Counted from the first letter of the stretch, positions 16,659-27,652 are shown. The stretch is 64,000 nt of DNA from Streptomyces sp. TSRI0281 (GCF_001905125.1 NZ_LWLE01000003.1:294975-358974), one strand, 5' to 3'. The notes: generated from the letters alone by a model not told the origin. Numbers and translations are program-made.

Positions 16659-16797
16659 CGGGTCACCATAACGACGTATAAGCCGCATATCGCCGAAGCT
16701 GGCGCGTGTGCGGAAACGGGACGAACTCCCCGCGCCCGCCGCCCCCGAGCCGTAACCCGCCGTGCCCCGCCGCCCCCGGCCCGTCGCCCCCGACCGG

Positions 16798-17163
16798 CTA
16801 GGTCTTGCTGATCACCGCCGCCGTGCCGTACGCGCACACCTCCGTGCCCACGTCTGCCGCCTCGGAGACGTCGAACCGCATCATCAGCACCGCGTTCGCG
16901 CCGCGTGCCTTCGCCTGCTCGACGAGCCGCTGCATCGCCTGGTTGCGGGTCTCGACCAGGGTCTTGGTCAGCCCCTTCAGCTCGCCGCCGATCATCGACT
17001 TCAGCCCGGCACCGATCTGGCTGCCGAGGTGGCGGGAGCGCACGGTCAGCCCGAACACCTCGCCGATCACCTGGGTGACCTGATGGCCGGGTACGTCATT
17101 CGTCGTGACGACCAGGACGTCGGCCTGGGCCGTCTGTCCGCCGCCGTAATCCTCAATGCCCAT
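16798..17163 (-). CDS. YbjQ family (heavy-metal-binding-domain) protein
   Basis: This is 121 residues from the ATG at 17163, preceded by AGGAGG. The first 19 residues are a variable tail. From VLVVTTNDVPGHQV onward it matches the YbjQ/UPF0145 fold, including GLTVRSRHLGSQIGAGLKS and ARGANAVLMMRFDVSE. The family forms pentamers and its function is unsettled. The 'heavy-metal-binding' name comes from domain databases, and no Cys/His cluster is seen here. The gene is divergent from the DedA gene. Confidence 0.9.
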   Translation of the reverse strand: MGIEDYGGGQTAQADVLVVTTNDVPGHQVTQVIGEVFGLTVRSRHLGSQIGAGLKSMIGGELKGLTKTLVETRNQAMQRLVEQAKARGANAVLMMRFDVSEAADVGTEVCAYGTAAVISKT

Positions 17164-17309
17164 GGGTTGGCACCTCCTGAGGACAGCTTTGCCCCGGTTC
17201 GTACAGCGCGCATTTCCGCGGGGGCTACTGGAACCCGGAGCGGCGTCCGGGCGTTGATAGCTTGGGGCGGCCACGCAGCCGCCATCGAACGATCCTGGAG
17301 CCCGGACCC

Positions 17310-18023
17310 TTGAATACGCTTGCGCTCGGCCCGAGCTGGCTGGACCCGGACTATCTGCTCAACACCTTCGGACTTCCCGGCCTTCTTCTCATCGTCTTCG
17401 CCGAGTCCGGACTGCTGATCGGCTTCTTCCTGCCCGGCGACTCCCTGCTGTTCACCACGGGTCTGCTGGTGACCACGGGCGATCTGAAGTACCCGCTCTG
17501 GCTGGTCTGCACCCTGGTGGCGCTGGCGGCGATCATCGGCGACCAGGTCGGCTATCTCTTCGGCCGCAAGGTGGGCCCGTCCCTCTTCAGGCGCCCCGAC
17601 TCCCGCCTCTTCAAGCAGGAGAACGTGGAGAAGGCCCACGACTTCTTCGAGAAGTACGGTCCGAAGTCGCTGGTCCTGGCGCGCTTCGTGCCCATCGTGC
17701 GGACCTTCACGCCGATCATCGCCGGTGTGAGCCGGATGAACTACCGCTCGTTCATCACGTACAACATCATCGGCGGCATCCTCTGGGGTGTCGGTGTCAC
17801 GGTGCTCGGCGCCATGCTCGGCAAGATCGATTTCGTGCACGCGCACATCGAGCTGATCCTCATCCTGATCGTGCTGATCTCGGTGGTGCCGATCGTGATC
17901 GAGTTCCTGCGCGCCCGCAGCAAGTCGAAGAAGGCCGCCCGGGACCAGCAGGACGGCGACGGCGGTCCGTCGGCGGGCGGGAGCCCGTCCTCGGGCGGAC
18001 GCGGCCGTCACGCCAAGCGCTGA
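17310..18023 (+). CDS. DedA family membrane protein
   Basis: This is 237 residues from the TTG at 17310, with GGAG nine bases upstream. It has four to five hydrophobic segments. The DedA/SNARE-associated signature is clear: a Gly-rich GDQVGYLFGRKVGPSL and, later, ARFVPIVRTFTPIIAGVSRM with the essential Arg residues. DedA proteins are now regarded as lipid scramblases or flippases needed for membrane-potential and envelope homeostasis. The tail after residue 205 is Lys/Arg/Gly/Ser-rich and cytosolic. A strong inverted repeat follows the gene. Confidence 0.9.
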   Translation: MNTLALGPSWLDPDYLLNTFGLPGLLLIVFAESGLLIGFFLPGDSLLFTTGLLVTTGDLKYPLWLVCTLVALAAIIGDQVGYLFGRKVGPSLFRRPDSRLFKQENVEKAHDFFEKYGPKSLVLARFVPIVRTFTPIIAGVSRMNYRSFITYNIIGGILWGVGVTVLGAMLGKIDFVHAHIELILILIVLISVVPIVIEFLRARSKSKKAARDQQDGDGGPSAGGSPSSGGRGRHAKR

Positions 18024-18056
18024 GCCTCCCGCACGACGACACACGACGCGCGACCA

Positions 18057-18112
18057 CCACGCACACGGCCCCACGCACACGGCACCACGCACATGGCCCC
18101 ACGCACACGCAT
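18057..18112 (+). repeat. Four 14-bp tandem repeats downstream of the DedA gene
   Basis: The unit CCACGCACACGGCC repeats at 18057, 18071, 18085 and 18099 with few changes. It lies between the DedA stop and the terminator hairpin and codes for nothing evident. Confidence 0.85.
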
Positions 18113-18113
18113 C

Positions 18114-18153
18114 CGTACGGCGCCCTCTCCGACACCGGAGGGGGCGCCGTACG
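18114..18153. terminator. Strong bidirectional terminator between DedA and ThrE-like genes
   Basis: CGTACGGCGCCC pairs with GGGCGCCGTACG. An inner CTCCG/CGGAG helix extends the stem around ACAC. It stands between convergent genes ending at 18023 and 18180. Confidence 0.8.
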
Positions 18154-18179
18154 CGTTTCGCAGCCACCCGTCACACGTA

Positions 18180-19910
18180 TCAGAAGCCACGCGTCCGCTT
18201 GGCCGCACGGCGGTTCGCGCCCTCGACCGCGCCCGGCACCCGCATGAAGAGCCGGGAGATCTCGCTCCCCAGGTTCACGCCGATCGCGATGGCCAGCGCG
18301 GTCGCCACCGCCGTCGACAGCGAGGCCAGCCCGGTGTCCAACTCGCCCTGCGCCACACCCAGCAGCCCGAAGTACGTCGCCGAACCGGGCAGCAGCGGTC
18401 CGATCGCCGCCGTGATGAACGGCAGCGAGGACGTGTACCGGTAGCGCGAGAACAACTGCCCGAACAGGCCCACCAGACCGGCCGCCACCGCTGTGGCCGC
18501 CACCGCCGAGATGCCGCCGGTACGGGCCATCGCCCCGTAGATGATCCAGGCCACGCCCCCGTTGAGGGTCACCGCGAGCACGGTGGATCGTTCCTGCTGG
18601 AGCAGGACCGCGAACGCCAGGCTGAGGGCCATCGACGCCAGGATCTGCAGCACCGGCCGGTCGTTGGGCACGAACCGCGCTTCCGGGTTCAGCCCGACGC
18701 CCAGCTGGACCCCCAGATAGAGGATCAGCAGCACACCGGTGACGATGCCGATGAAGAAGTACATGACTTCGAGCAGCCGGGCCGCCGCGGTGATGTAGTA
18801 GCCGGTCAGGCCGTCCTGCACACCGGCGACCAGCGCCCGCCCCGGCAGCAGCGCGAACAGCCCACCGGTGATCACCGCGGACGGGCGGACATCCGTCGAA
18901 TGGGTCAGGGTCAGCGCGACGCCCATCGCGGCGGGCGGCATGGCCGCGACCATGAACTGGTAGAACTCCGGCAGCCCGCGCCCGGCGCAGAGCCAGGCCA
19001 GCCGGTCCCCGAGCATCGCACCGGCCGCCGCCACGATGAAGACCAGCACACCACCGCCGACCAGCACCGATGCCGAACCGGCGAGCAGCCCGGCGGCGGC
19101 CGTCAGCACCCAGCCCGGGTACGGGTGCCGGTTGCGCCGGATCTCCGCGAGGCGCCGGTACGCCTCCTCCAGCGAGACGTCGATGTCCTCCGTGGCGATG
19201 TCGTCGATGAGCCGGAACACCGCGGCCAGCCGGGTGTAGTCGGTGCCCCGGCGGCGTACGGTGCGGCTCGCCGTCACCGGGTCCTCGACCAGCGACGGCT
19301 GGTGCGAGATGGACAGCAGGGTGAAGGTGACGGTCGGCTCGCACCGGTCGAGCCCGTACGAACGCGTCACCGCGAACATCGCCGCCTCGACGTCCTCGGC
19401 ACCCTCACCGCCCGCCAGCAGCAGTTCCCCGATACGCAGCGTCAGGTCGAGCACCCGCGGCACGGCGGGGCCCGCGTCGTCGGTCCGCTGCACGCTCTCG
19501 GGGGCCGGGCGCTCGGTCACCGGCATCCGCAGCATCGTGCGCATCCGGTCCTGCCAGGGGGCTTCCTTGGTCAGCCGGATCATCGGGATGCCCTGCGCCG
19601 GGGTGAACGCGGGCGGCGAATGCTGGGCGCTGTAGGTCAGGGGCGGGGCGAAGGCCGAACTGAGCGTGTCGGAGTTCGAGCCGCTTCCCGGCCCGCCGCC
19701 CGAACCACCCCCGGAACCGGAACCGGAACCCGGCCCGGAGCCCCCCGGCGCGTCGGTCTGCAGACCGGGCGGCACGGCGAACTCCGACGTCGGCTGGTCG
19801 TCCTCGGACGGGGAGGTGGGCCGACCCGTACCGGCAGGCGGGACGAAGGCGCTGCGCGCCTCGTCGGACTGGGGCTTCTGGTCCTCAGGACCGCCCGATT
19901 CCGCCACCAC
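18180..19910 (-). CDS. Threonine/serine exporter (ThrE) family protein
   Basis: This is 576 residues from tandem GTG codons at 19910/19907; frame extensions upstream have no support. Residues about 30-110 are Pro/Ser/Gly-rich and disordered. From about residue 130 comes the ThrE N-domain (LTLRIGELLLAGGEGAEDVE, then YGLDRCEPTVTFT). It is followed by some ten transmembrane helices covering the ThrE and ThrE_2 regions. Corynebacterium ThrE exports threonine and serine by proton antiport; this protein has the same architecture and cytosolic protease-like N-domain. It is the only such gene here. ppa lies upstream in the same orientation behind its own hairpin. Confidence 0.9.
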   Translation of the reverse strand: MVAESGGPEDQKPQSDEARSAFVPPAGTGRPTSPSEDDQPTSEFAVPPGLQTDAPGGSGPGSGSGSGGGSGGGPGSGSNSDTLSSAFAPPLTYSAQHSPPAFTPAQGIPMIRLTKEAPWQDRMRTMLRMPVTERPAPESVQRTDDAGPAVPRVLDLTLRIGELLLAGGEGAEDVEAAMFAVTRSYGLDRCEPTVTFTLLSISHQPSLVEDPVTASRTVRRRGTDYTRLAAVFRLIDDIATEDIDVSLEEAYRRLAEIRRNRHPYPGWVLTAAAGLLAGSASVLVGGGVLVFIVAAAGAMLGDRLAWLCAGRGLPEFYQFMVAAMPPAAMGVALTLTHSTDVRPSAVITGGLFALLPGRALVAGVQDGLTGYYITAAARLLEVMYFFIGIVTGVLLILYLGVQLGVGLNPEARFVPNDRPVLQILASMALSLAFAVLLQQERSTVLAVTLNGGVAWIIYGAMARTGGISAVAATAVAAGLVGLFGQLFSRYRYTSSLPFITAAIGPLLPGSATYFGLLGVAQGELDTGLASLSTAVATALAIAIGVNLGSEISRLFMRVPGAVEGANRRAAKRTRGF

Positions 19911-20044
19911 TCGACCTCGTTCCTCGTCGCTGCACACCCTCGGCGGCTCGTGTGCCCAGTATGGCCGCGGACATGGGCGCGCACCCGGAACCAGCCCGCG
20001 CGCGAAACGGGCGCACCCAGCGGGCGGATGCGGCGGACACATGG

Positions 20045-20080
20045 AACGGGCGGCACACCCACGTGGGTGTGCCGCCCGTT
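20045..20080. terminator. Perfect 36-bp palindrome downstream of ppa
   Basis: Arms of 17 bp (20045-20061, 20064-20080) meet at CG. It lies 44 bp past the ppa stop on the minus strand and probably ends that transcript before the ThrE-like gene. Confidence 0.75.
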
Positions 20081-20124
20081 CCCGTACGGCCGTCCGGCTC
20101 ACAAACGGAACCGGAAGAGCTACG

Positions 20125-20619
20125 TCAGTGCGCGCCGCCCTGGGCCTCAAGACGCTTGTACGAAGCCTCGATCTCGGCCTCCGCCTCGGCGCGGCCGACC
20201 CAGTCGGCACCCTCGACGGACTTGCCGGGCTCCAGGTCCTTGTAGACCTCGAAGAAGTGCTGGATCTCCAGGCGGTCGAACTCCGACACGTGGTGGATGT
20301 CGCGCAGGTGCTCCACCCGGGGGTCGGACGCCGGGACACACAGCAGCTTGTCGTCGCCGCCGGCCTCGTCCGTCATACGGAACATGCCGATGGCGCGGCA
20401 CTTGATGAGGCAGCCGGGGAAGGTCGGCTCGTCCAGGATGACCAGCGCGTCCAGCGGGTCGCCGTCCTCGCCCAGGGTGTTCTCGACGAATCCGTAGTCG
20501 GCGGGGTAGCTGGTCGAGGTGAAGAGTCGACGGTCCAGACGGATCCGACCGGTCTCGTGGTCCACCTCGTACTTGTTCCGCGAACCCTTCGGAATCTCGA
20601 TGGTGACGTCGAACTCCAC
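20125..20619 (-). CDS. ppa: Inorganic pyrophosphatase (family I)
   Basis: This is 164 residues from the GTG at 20619, which has GGAGGAG six bases upstream. An ATG at 20634 would overlap that site. It hydrolyses pyrophosphate with Mg2+ in the cytosol and so drives biosynthetic reactions. The signature is intact: PKGSRNKYE, then [24 protein letters not shown] with the catalytic Asp cluster DGDPLD, and [13 protein letters not shown]. The length is that of bacterial hexameric enzymes. It is divergent from dacB, as ppa and dacB are in mycobacteria. Confidence 0.97.
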   Translation of the reverse strand: MEFDVTIEIPKGSRNKYEVDHETGRIRLDRRLFTSTSYPADYGFVENTLGEDGDPLDALVILDEPTFPGCLIKCRAIGMFRMTDEAGGDDKLLCVPASDPRVEHLRDIHHVSEFDRLEIQHFFEVYKDLEPGKSVEGADWVGRAEAEAEIEASYKRLEAQGGAH

Positions 20620-20705
20620 GGGTGGCTCCTCCATGATCAACACATACGACTGGTGATTAAGTGTCCCCCACGCAGAAGTGTGCTCGCGAAAGGGGCTGGT
20701 CAACG

Positions 20706-22205
20706 GTGGCCGAGCCGGTGGAAAGACCCTCGATCAAGCCGTTGAACAAATGGGGCAGGCTCAAAGACACGCTGAAGGACAAGCTGAAAGACCCGAAGAG
20801 AACACTCGGGTCGGACAACTGGCCGCTCGTCGCAGGCTCCGCCGTGCTCGGCCTGGTCGTCGCGGCCGGCGCCGTCATCGCCGCCGGTCCCTGGGACTCC
20901 GGTCAGCGTAAGGCCGAGCGGGACCGGGCCGCCGTCCGGGATCGTACAGGTGGCGCACATCACGGCCGGACCACGCCCGGCGGCGCGGATCCCGCCCCCA
21001 GCGCGCCCGCCGTACTCGGCGCGCTCGGCTCCACCGTCCCCCGTTCGGCCCCCGAGGGCGCGTCCGGTCTTCCGGACACCCTCGCCCCGCTGCTCGACTC
21101 ACCCGCACTCGGCACCCGCAGCACGGCCGTCGTGATCGACACGGCCACCGGCAAGCAGCTGTACGGACACGGCGCCACCACCCCCATGACCCCGGCCTCC
21201 ACCGTCAAGATCGCCACCGCGGCGGCCGCGCTCTCCGCCCTCGGCCCCGACCACCGCATCGCCACGACGGTCCGGGCGTCGCCCGACGGGCGCACCCTCA
21301 CCCTCGTCGGCGGCGGCGACCCCACACTCGGCAAGGCCGCCCTGCGCGCGCTGGCCGCCGACACCGTGCGGGCCCTGCGCGCGAAGGGCGTCACCTCCGT
21401 CAAGCTGGCCTACGACACCTCCCGTTACTCCGGGCCCGCCCTGCACCCCATCGGCCCCAACGAGAACATCGCCCCCGTCAGCGCCCTGATGGTCGACGAG
21501 GGACGCCTCGACAGCACCGACCGCGGCCCGGCCCCGCGCACCACCGACCCGGCCGGGGACGCCGCCCGCGCCTTCGCCGGGTATCTCGACGACGACGGCG
21601 TCGCGACGAAGTCCGCCCCCCGTGCCGGACGCCCGGCCGCCGCGTCCGAGCCGGTGGCCACCCATCGCTCCGCCCCGCTGTCCTCCCTCGTCGAACGGGC
21701 CCTGACCAACAGCGACAACGACATCGCCGAGGCCCTCGCCCGGCAGACCGCCCTCGCTGCGGGCGAACCGGCCGACTTCAAGGGCTCCCGGCGCGCCGTC
21801 ACCGCGCAGCTCAAGAAGCTGAAGCTGCCGGTGACCGGCGCCCGCCTCGCCGACGGCAGCGGCCTCGACCGCGAAGACCGGGTCACCGCGGGACTCCTCG
21901 CCGCCCTGCTGGCCCGCGCCGCCGACCCGGACCACCCCGAACTCCGCCCCGTCCTCACCGGCCTCCCGGTGGCGGGCTTCAGCGGCACACTCGGCAACCG
22001 CTACTCCGCGACCGACCGCGGCACCGGCGTGATCCGCGCCAAGACCGGCACCCTCACCGGCGTCAACGCCCTCGCCGGAACGGTCCTGGACCACCGGGGG
22101 CGGCTCCTCGCCTTCGCCTTCCTGGCGTCGGGCACCCCGTCCGCCGCCGAGGCCGAGCCGGCCCTCGACGCCCTGGCCACCGCGCTCACCGGGAAGACCC
22201 GATGA
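20706..22205 (+). CDS. dacB: D-alanyl-D-alanine carboxypeptidase/endopeptidase (PBP4-type)
   Basis: This is 499 residues from the GTG at 20706. A cytosolic N-tail rich in Lys ([15 protein letters not shown]) precedes a membrane anchor at about residues 40-60. The serine peptidase S13 motifs are complete: STVK (165-168, nucleophile Ser165), SDN (336-338) and KTG (446-448). It trims or cleaves D-Ala cross-links of peptidoglycan outside the membrane. The gap between STVK and SDN holds the extra domains typical of PBP4. It is followed by the metalloprotease, tilS and hpt genes in conserved order. Confidence 0.95.
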   Translation: MAEPVERPSIKPLNKWGRLKDTLKDKLKDPKRTLGSDNWPLVAGSAVLGLVVAAGAVIAAGPWDSGQRKAERDRAAVRDRTGGAHHGRTTPGGADPAPSAPAVLGALGSTVPRSAPEGASGLPDTLAPLLDSPALGTRSTAVVIDTATGKQLYGHGATTPMTPASTVKIATAAAALSALGPDHRIATTVRASPDGRTLTLVGGGDPTLGKAALRALAADTVRALRAKGVTSVKLAYDTSRYSGPALHPIGPNENIAPVSALMVDEGRLDSTDRGPAPRTTDPAGDAARAFAGYLDDDGVATKSAPRAGRPAAASEPVATHRSAPLSSLVERALTNSDNDIAEALARQTALAAGEPADFKGSRRAVTAQLKKLKLPVTGARLADGSGLDREDRVTAGLLAALLARAADPDHPELRPVLTGLPVAGFSGTLGNRYSATDRGTGVIRAKTGTLTGVNALAGTVLDHRGRLLAFAFLASGTPSAAEAEPALDALATALTGKTR

Positions 22206-22254
22206 GCGGGGCAACACCCCGCCACCGGGCGCCCGCCTCACGTACGGTTGGCGC

Positions 22255-23391
22255 ATGACGAGCATCGGTGGTGCCGAGATGGTCGACTGGAAACTCGCGA
22301 CCGCGACCGCGACCCGACTTGTGCGGCCGGGCCCCGACATCAGCCGCGAGGAGGCCCGCGCCGTCGTCGCGGAGCTGCGCCGGCATGCCAAAGCCTCGGA
22401 GGAGCACGTACGCGGGTTCACCCGGATGATTCCGGAGGGGAGCAGGCCGGAGGACACCCCCGTCCTGGTCGTGGACCGCGCGGGCTGGATCAAGGCCAAC
22501 GTCGCGGGCTTCCGCGAGCTGCTCCGCCCCCTCCTGGAGAAGATGCAGGACCGGCGCGGCGGTGGCCCCGGCGGCGCTGTCCTCGGTGCGGTCGGCGGCA
22601 AGGTGACCGGCGTCGAACTGGGCATGCTGCTGTCGTTCCTGGCCTCCCGCATCCTCGGCCAGTACGAGACGTTCGCCCCCGCCACCCGTGAACTGCCCGG
22701 CTCCGCCACCGGCGGCGGCCGACTGCTGCTGGTCGCCCCCAACATCGTCCACGTCGAGCGGGAACTGGACGTCGACCCGCACGACTTCAGGCTCTGGGTG
22801 GCCCTCCACGAGGAGACCCACCGCACCCAGTTCACCGGTGTGCCCTGGCTCCGCGACCATCTGCGGGGCGAGATCCAGTCGTTCCTCGACGAGACCGACA
22901 TCGACCCGGTGACCGTCCTGGAGCGGCTGCGCGAGGCCGCCCAGACCCTGTCCGGCGGCAGCCGACCCGAGGGCGAGCAGGGCGAGGAGGGCGGACGCAG
23001 CCTCGTCGAGATCGTGCAGACGCCCGGTCAGCGCGAGACCCTCGGCCGCCTCACCGCCGTGATGTCGCTGCTCGAAGGCCACGCGGACTTCGTGATGGAC
23101 GGCGTCGGCCCCGAGGTGGTCGGCTCCGTCGGCGAGATCCGCGAGAAGTTCCAGCAGCGCAGGGCGAACGGGGCGGGCCGCCTCGACCTGGCCCTGCGCA
23201 AGCTCCTGGGCCTCGACGCCAAGCTGCGGCAGTACCGCGACGGCGAGAAGTTCGTCCGGTCCGTGGTCGACGAGGTCGGTATGGACGGCTTCAACCGGAT
23301 CTGGACCTCACCGAACACCCTGCCGACCAAGGCGGAGATCGCCAAGCCGGCGGACTGGGTCGCGCGGGTGCACCGTAAGGCAGAGTCGTGA
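22255..23391 (+). CDS. Zinc-dependent metalloprotease of the DUF2342 family
   Basis: This is 378 residues. The HEXXH motif is HEETH at residues 185-189, inside WVALHEETHRTQF, followed by VPWLRDHL and a helical domain. A second conserved region, EGHADFVMDGVGPEVVGSV, probably gives the third zinc ligand (Glu or His). The family is actinobacterial. Databases label it 'zinc-dependent metalloprotease' or 'coenzyme F420 biosynthesis associated', and its substrate is unknown. It always lies between dacB and tilS. An upstream ATG is absent; the start at 22255 is 49 bp after the dacB stop. Confidence 0.9.
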   Translation: MTSIGGAEMVDWKLATATATRLVRPGPDISREEARAVVAELRRHAKASEEHVRGFTRMIPEGSRPEDTPVLVVDRAGWIKANVAGFRELLRPLLEKMQDRRGGGPGGAVLGAVGGKVTGVELGMLLSFLASRILGQYETFAPATRELPGSATGGGRLLLVAPNIVHVERELDVDPHDFRLWVALHEETHRTQFTGVPWLRDHLRGEIQSFLDETDIDPVTVLERLREAAQTLSGGSRPEGEQGEEGGRSLVEIVQTPGQRETLGRLTAVMSLLEGHADFVMDGVGPEVVGSVGEIREKFQQRRANGAGRLDLALRKLLGLDAKLRQYRDGEKFVRSVVDEVGMDGFNRIWTSPNTLPTKAEIAKPADWVARVHRKAES

Positions 23392-23576
23392 TCCCGCACC
23401 GCCCGACGACCGCGGAATGGCCCTCCAATCACCCATCCGAGGGACCATAGGGGCATGGGAAGGCGTGCAATGCTCGATGGACAGCTTGGCTCTGTCACCA
23501 TCGACGCACTCTGAGTGACGGAACGCACCCGTTCCGGCGCTCGACGCACTTCCCAACTCCATGAAGGGCACCGGAC

Positions 23577-24686
23577 ATGGGTCCCCATCCTGCGGTCGCG
23601 GCGATACGCCTGGCGGTCCGCCGCGTACTCCACGACGTACTCACCGACTACCACCGGCACTCCGACCACGACCGGCACCCGGAACAGGCGCGGCGGTCCC
23701 CGCTCGCCGAACGCCCCCGGTTCGCCGAAGCCGGTGCGGGCAGCGGTCGCGCCGCACTCCCCGAACGGCCCGACACCCCCCTCGTGCTCGTCGCCTGCTC
23801 CGGCGGCGCCGACTCCATGGCGCTGGCCTCGGCCCTCGCCTTCGAGTCCCGCAAGCTCTCCGTCCGGGCCGGCGGGATCACCGTCGACCACAACCTGCAG
23901 GCAGGCTCCGACCTGCGTGCCGCCGAGGTCGTCGCCCGGCTCGCCGCCATGGACCTCGACCCGGTCGAGTCCGTCGCCGTGGACGTCGGCCGTGAGGGCG
24001 GCCCCGAGGCCGCCGCCCGCGACGCCCGCTACGCCGCCCTGGACGCCGCCGCCGAGCGCCACGGCGCTGCCGCCGTCCTCCTCGGCCACACCCGCGACGA
24101 CCAGGCGGAGACGGTTCTGCTCGGCCTCGCCCGCGGCTCCGGGATCCGCTCGCTCTCCGGGATGGCCGCCGCGTCCGGGCCGGCCGGCCGCTACCGCCGC
24201 CCCTTCCTCCAGCTCGACCGGCAGACCGCCCGCAAGGCGTGCCTGGTCCAGTCCCTCCCCGTCTGGGACGACCCGCACAACATCGACCCCGCCTACACCC
24301 GCTCCCGGCTGCGCCACGAGGGCCTGCCCGCCCTGGAGAAGGCGCTCGGCAAGGGTGTCGTCGAAGCCCTCGCCCGTACGGCCCAGCTCTCCCGCGACGA
24401 CGCCGACGCCCTCGACACCTGGGCCGCCGAGGCCGAGACCTCCGTACGCGACGACGACGGCCGGCTGGAGTGCGCCAAGCTCTACGTCCTGCCGCCCGCG
24501 GTACGCCGCCGGGTGCTGCGCCGGGCCGTGCTCGACGCCGGGGCGCCGGCCGGTTCGCTGTTCGCCCGGCACATCGAGGAAGTCGACCGCCTGATCACCG
24601 GCTGGCGCGGCCAGCGGGCCATCAACCTGCCCGGCCGCGTCGAAGCCCGGCGGCAGGGTGGCAGACTGGTGATTCGGCAGAGCTGA
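23577..24686 (+). CDS. tilS: tRNA(Ile)-lysidine synthase
   Basis: This is 369 residues. It attaches lysine to C34 of the CAU-anticodon tRNA-Ile using ATP, which lets that tRNA read AUA. The PP-loop motif is SGGADS at residues 75-80, preceded by VLVACSG. The substrate loop [20 protein letters not shown] and PLSG-like RSLSGMAA follow. The C-terminal 100 residues match the short TilS substrate-binding domain. The start at 23577 precedes a divergent N-terminal 60 residues rich in His and Arg. The gene sits in the conserved dacB-tilS-hpt-ftsH order. Confidence 0.94.
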   Translation: MGPHPAVAAIRLAVRRVLHDVLTDYHRHSDHDRHPEQARRSPLAERPRFAEAGAGSGRAALPERPDTPLVLVACSGGADSMALASALAFESRKLSVRAGGITVDHNLQAGSDLRAAEVVARLAAMDLDPVESVAVDVGREGGPEAAARDARYAALDAAAERHGAAAVLLGHTRDDQAETVLLGLARGSGIRSLSGMAAASGPAGRYRRPFLQLDRQTARKACLVQSLPVWDDPHNIDPAYTRSRLRHEGLPALEKALGKGVVEALARTAQLSRDDADALDTWAAEAETSVRDDDGRLECAKLYVLPPAVRRRVLRRAVLDAGAPAGSLFARHIEEVDRLITGWRGQRAINLPGRVEARRQGGRLVIRQS

Positions 24687-24770
24687 AGCACAAGCGGCTG
24701 AAGAGCAGGCGAAACAGCCGGGCCGGTCCGGGGTGCGCCCCGGGTCCGGCAGGCAAAGAAAGAGACGCGG

Positions 24771-25325
24771 GTGAACGAGAAGGACATGGGCACCGACCTT
24801 CAGTCGGTGCTCCTCACCAAGGAAGAGATCGACGCGAAGCTCGTCGAGCTGGCCGCGAAGATCGACGCGGAGTACGCGGGCAAGGACCTGCTCATCGTCG
24901 GCGTGCTCAAGGGCGCGGTGATGGTGATGGCGGACCTGGCGCGCGCGCTGTCCACCCCCGTCACGATGGACTGGATGGCCGTCTCCTCGTACGGCGCGGG
25001 CACCCAGTCCTCCGGCGTCGTCCGGATCCTCAAGGACCTGGACACCGACATCAAGGGCAAGCATGTCCTGATCGTCGAGGACATCATCGACTCCGGTCTG
25101 ACGCTGTCCTGGCTGCTGTCCAACCTGGGCTCGCGGGAGCCGGCCACCCTTGAGGTCTGCACCCTGCTGCGCAAGCCGGATGCCGCGAAGGTCGCGATCG
25201 ATGTGAAGTGGATCGGTTTCGACATCCCCAACGAGTTCGTCGTCGGCTACGGACTGGACTACGCGGAGAAGTACCGCAACCTTCCGTTCGTCGGCACGCT
25301 CGCCCCGCACGTCTACGGCGGCTGA
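24771..25325 (+). CDS. hpt: Hypoxanthine phosphoribosyltransferase
   Basis: This is 184 residues from the GTG at 24771; an in-frame ATG at 24786 is an alternative. The enzyme salvages hypoxanthine and guanine with PRPP to give IMP and GMP. The PRPP-binding loop is [13 protein letters not shown], and the N-terminal flexible loop region reads [17 protein letters not shown] with the SY pair. The C-terminal purine pocket includes [20 protein letters not shown]. It lies 84 bp after tilS and upstream of ftsH, as in other actinobacteria. Confidence 0.96.
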   Translation: MNEKDMGTDLQSVLLTKEEIDAKLVELAAKIDAEYAGKDLLIVGVLKGAVMVMADLARALSTPVTMDWMAVSSYGAGTQSSGVVRILKDLDTDIKGKHVLIVEDIIDSGLTLSWLLSNLGSREPATLEVCTLLRKPDAAKVAIDVKWIGFDIPNEFVVGYGLDYAEKYRNLPFVGTLAPHVYGG

Positions 25326-25535
25326 CAGCCCGCGAGGCCCCCACGGGCCCGAACCCGGCCGAACTCTGGGGAACCCTCACTGATTTCCCGCCGTTGAAGG
25401 CTTCGAAAGCGGGTTTGTCAGACGTCCCCGGCGGTCGCAGGTGACAATGCTGGGGTACCGTCCGAAGAACAGTCTTTATCTCACAGCAGCATTTACCTAC
25501 GGGCAGGAGGGACGGGGCGTCTTCGCTCCGTATGG

Positions 25536-27593
25536 ATGGACGTGAAGCGATACTTCCGTGGGCCGGTCATGTGGATCGTGCTGGCCGTCCTCGCCGTGGT
25601 CGTGTTGATGCAGGTCGTCGGCTCGTCTGGCGGCTATAAGACGGTGGACACCGGCAAGGTGATCCAGGCGATCAGCAAGGACCAGGTGGAGCAGGCCAAG
25701 CTGACCACCGGTGACGAACAGATTCTCAAGATTGAGCTGAAGGGCGGCCAGAAGCTCGACGGCGAGTCCGGCAGCAAGTTCCAGGCGAGCTACATCGGCA
25801 ACCAGGGTGTCGAGCTTGCCGACACGCTGCAGAAGAAGTTCGAGAGCGGTGACATCGAGAAGGGTTACACCGTCTCGCCGTCGAAGCAGTCCCCGTTCGT
25901 CTCGATCCTCCTCTCGCTGCTGCCCTTCGTCCTGATCGTGGTCGTCTTCCTGTTTCTGATGAATCAGATGCAGGGCGGCGGATCCAAGGTCATGCAGTTC
26001 GGCAAGTCCAAGGCCAAGCTGATCACCAAGGACACCCCGAAGACGACGTTCGCCGATGTGGCGGGGTCCGACGAGGCTGTCGAGGAGCTCCACGAGATCA
26101 AGGAGTTCCTCCAGGAGCCGGCGAAGTTCCAGGCCGTCGGCGCCAAGATCCCCAAGGGTGTCCTGCTGTACGGGCCGCCCGGCACGGGCAAGACGCTGCT
26201 CGCTCGCGCCGTCGCGGGCGAGGCGGGTGTGCCGTTCTACTCGATCTCCGGTTCCGACTTCGTCGAGATGTTCGTCGGTGTCGGTGCCTCCCGAGTGCGT
26301 GACCTCTTCGAGCAGGCCAAGGCGAACGCCCCGGCGATCGTCTTCGTCGACGAGATCGACGCCGTCGGCCGGCACCGCGGTGCGGGCATGGGCGGCGGTC
26401 ACGACGAGCGCGAGCAGACCCTCAACCAGCTGCTCGTCGAGATGGACGGCTTCGATGTGAAGGGCGGCGTCATTCTGATCGCCGCCACGAACCGGCCGGA
26501 CATCCTCGACCCGGCGCTGCTGCGTCCAGGACGTTTCGACCGGCAGATCGCGGTCGACCGTCCGGACATGCTGGGCCGTCTCGAAATCCTCAAGGTGCAC
26601 CAGAAGGGCAAGCCGGTAGCGAAGGACGTCGATCTCGGCGCCGTCGCCCGCCGTACGCCCGGCTTCACCGGTGCCGACCTGTCGAACGTGCTGAACGAGG
26701 CCGCGCTCCTCACGGCGCGCGGCAACAAGACGCTGATCGACAACAGCATGCTCGACGAGGCCATCGACCGCGTCGTGGCGGGCCCGCAGAAGCGGACCCG
26801 GATCATGTCCGAGCGGGAAAAGAAGATCACCGCGTACCACGAGGGCGGCCACGCCCTGGTCGCGGCGGCTTCTCCCCAGTCGGACCCGGTCCACAAGATC
26901 ACGATCCTCTCCCGCGGCCGCGCCCTCGGTTACACGATGGTGCTCCCGGAGGAGGACAAGTACTCCACGACGCGCAACGAGATGCTCGACCAGCTCGCTT
27001 ACATGCTGGGCGGGCGCGCGGCCGAGGAACTGGTCTTCCACGACCCGACCACCGGTGCCGCGAACGACATCGAGAAGGCCAGTGCCACGGCCCGCGCGAT
27101 GGTCACGCAGTACGGCATGACGGAGCGGCTCGGCGCGATCAAGTTCGGCGGCGACAACACCGAGCCCTTCGTGGGCCGGGAGCTGGGTCACCAGCGCGAC
27201 TACTCGGAAGAGGTCGCGGCGCTCGTCGACGAAGAGGTCAAGAAGCTCATCGAGACCGCGCACAACGACGCGTGGGAGATCCTCGTCGAGAATCGCGACA
27301 TCCTCGACGCCCTCGTGCTCGAACTCCTTGAGAAGGAGACGCTCGGCAAGGAGCAGATCGCCGAGATCTTCGCCCCGATCGTGAAGCGCCCGGCCCGCCC
27401 GGCGTGGACCGGTTCCGTCCGGCGCACCCCGTCGACGCGTCCGCCGGTGCTCTCGCCGAAGGAGCTGGCCCTCACCAATGGCGCTTCCACCGCCAACGGT
27501 TCGGCCACTCCGGCGGAGATCGCCCCGACGGACCTGACGAAGGATGCCGCCCCGTCCACCGAGGCGACACCGGAAGAGCGTCCGGAGAGCTAG
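25536..27593 (+). CDS. ftsH: ATP-dependent zinc metalloprotease FtsH
   Basis: This is 685 residues. Two membrane helices (about 9-28 and 119-140) flank an extracytoplasmic domain. The AAA module has Walker A GPPGTGKT (213-220), Walker [12 protein letters not shown] and the second region of homology [19 protein letters not shown]. The protease site is HEGGH (435-439). The C-terminal 60 residues are Pro/Thr/Ala-rich and variable. FtsH degrades misassembled membrane proteins and selected regulators. Ribosome-site match before 25536 is weak. A canonical terminator follows 60 bp past the stop. Confidence 0.97.
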   Translation: MDVKRYFRGPVMWIVLAVLAVVVLMQVVGSSGGYKTVDTGKVIQAISKDQVEQAKLTTGDEQILKIELKGGQKLDGESGSKFQASYIGNQGVELADTLQKKFESGDIEKGYTVSPSKQSPFVSILLSLLPFVLIVVVFLFLMNQMQGGGSKVMQFGKSKAKLITKDTPKTTFADVAGSDEAVEELHEIKEFLQEPAKFQAVGAKIPKGVLLYGPPGTGKTLLARAVAGEAGVPFYSISGSDFVEMFVGVGASRVRDLFEQAKANAPAIVFVDEIDAVGRHRGAGMGGGHDEREQTLNQLLVEMDGFDVKGGVILIAATNRPDILDPALLRPGRFDRQIAVDRPDMLGRLEILKVHQKGKPVAKDVDLGAVARRTPGFTGADLSNVLNEAALLTARGNKTLIDNSMLDEAIDRVVAGPQKRTRIMSEREKKITAYHEGGHALVAAASPQSDPVHKITILSRGRALGYTMVLPEEDKYSTTRNEMLDQLAYMLGGRAAEELVFHDPTTGAANDIEKASATARAMVTQYGMTERLGAIKFGGDNTEPFVGRELGHQRDYSEEVAALVDEEVKKLIETAHNDAWEILVENRDILDALVLELLEKETLGKEQIAEIFAPIVKRPARPAWTGSVRRTPSTRPPVLSPKELALTNGASTANGSATPAEIAPTDLTKDAAPSTEATPEERPES

Positions 27594-27652
27594 CCCCGTA
27601 CCGACCTCGGTGTGGCCCCTGTCACGGGAGTCCCACCGGGCCCGGAATGGAT

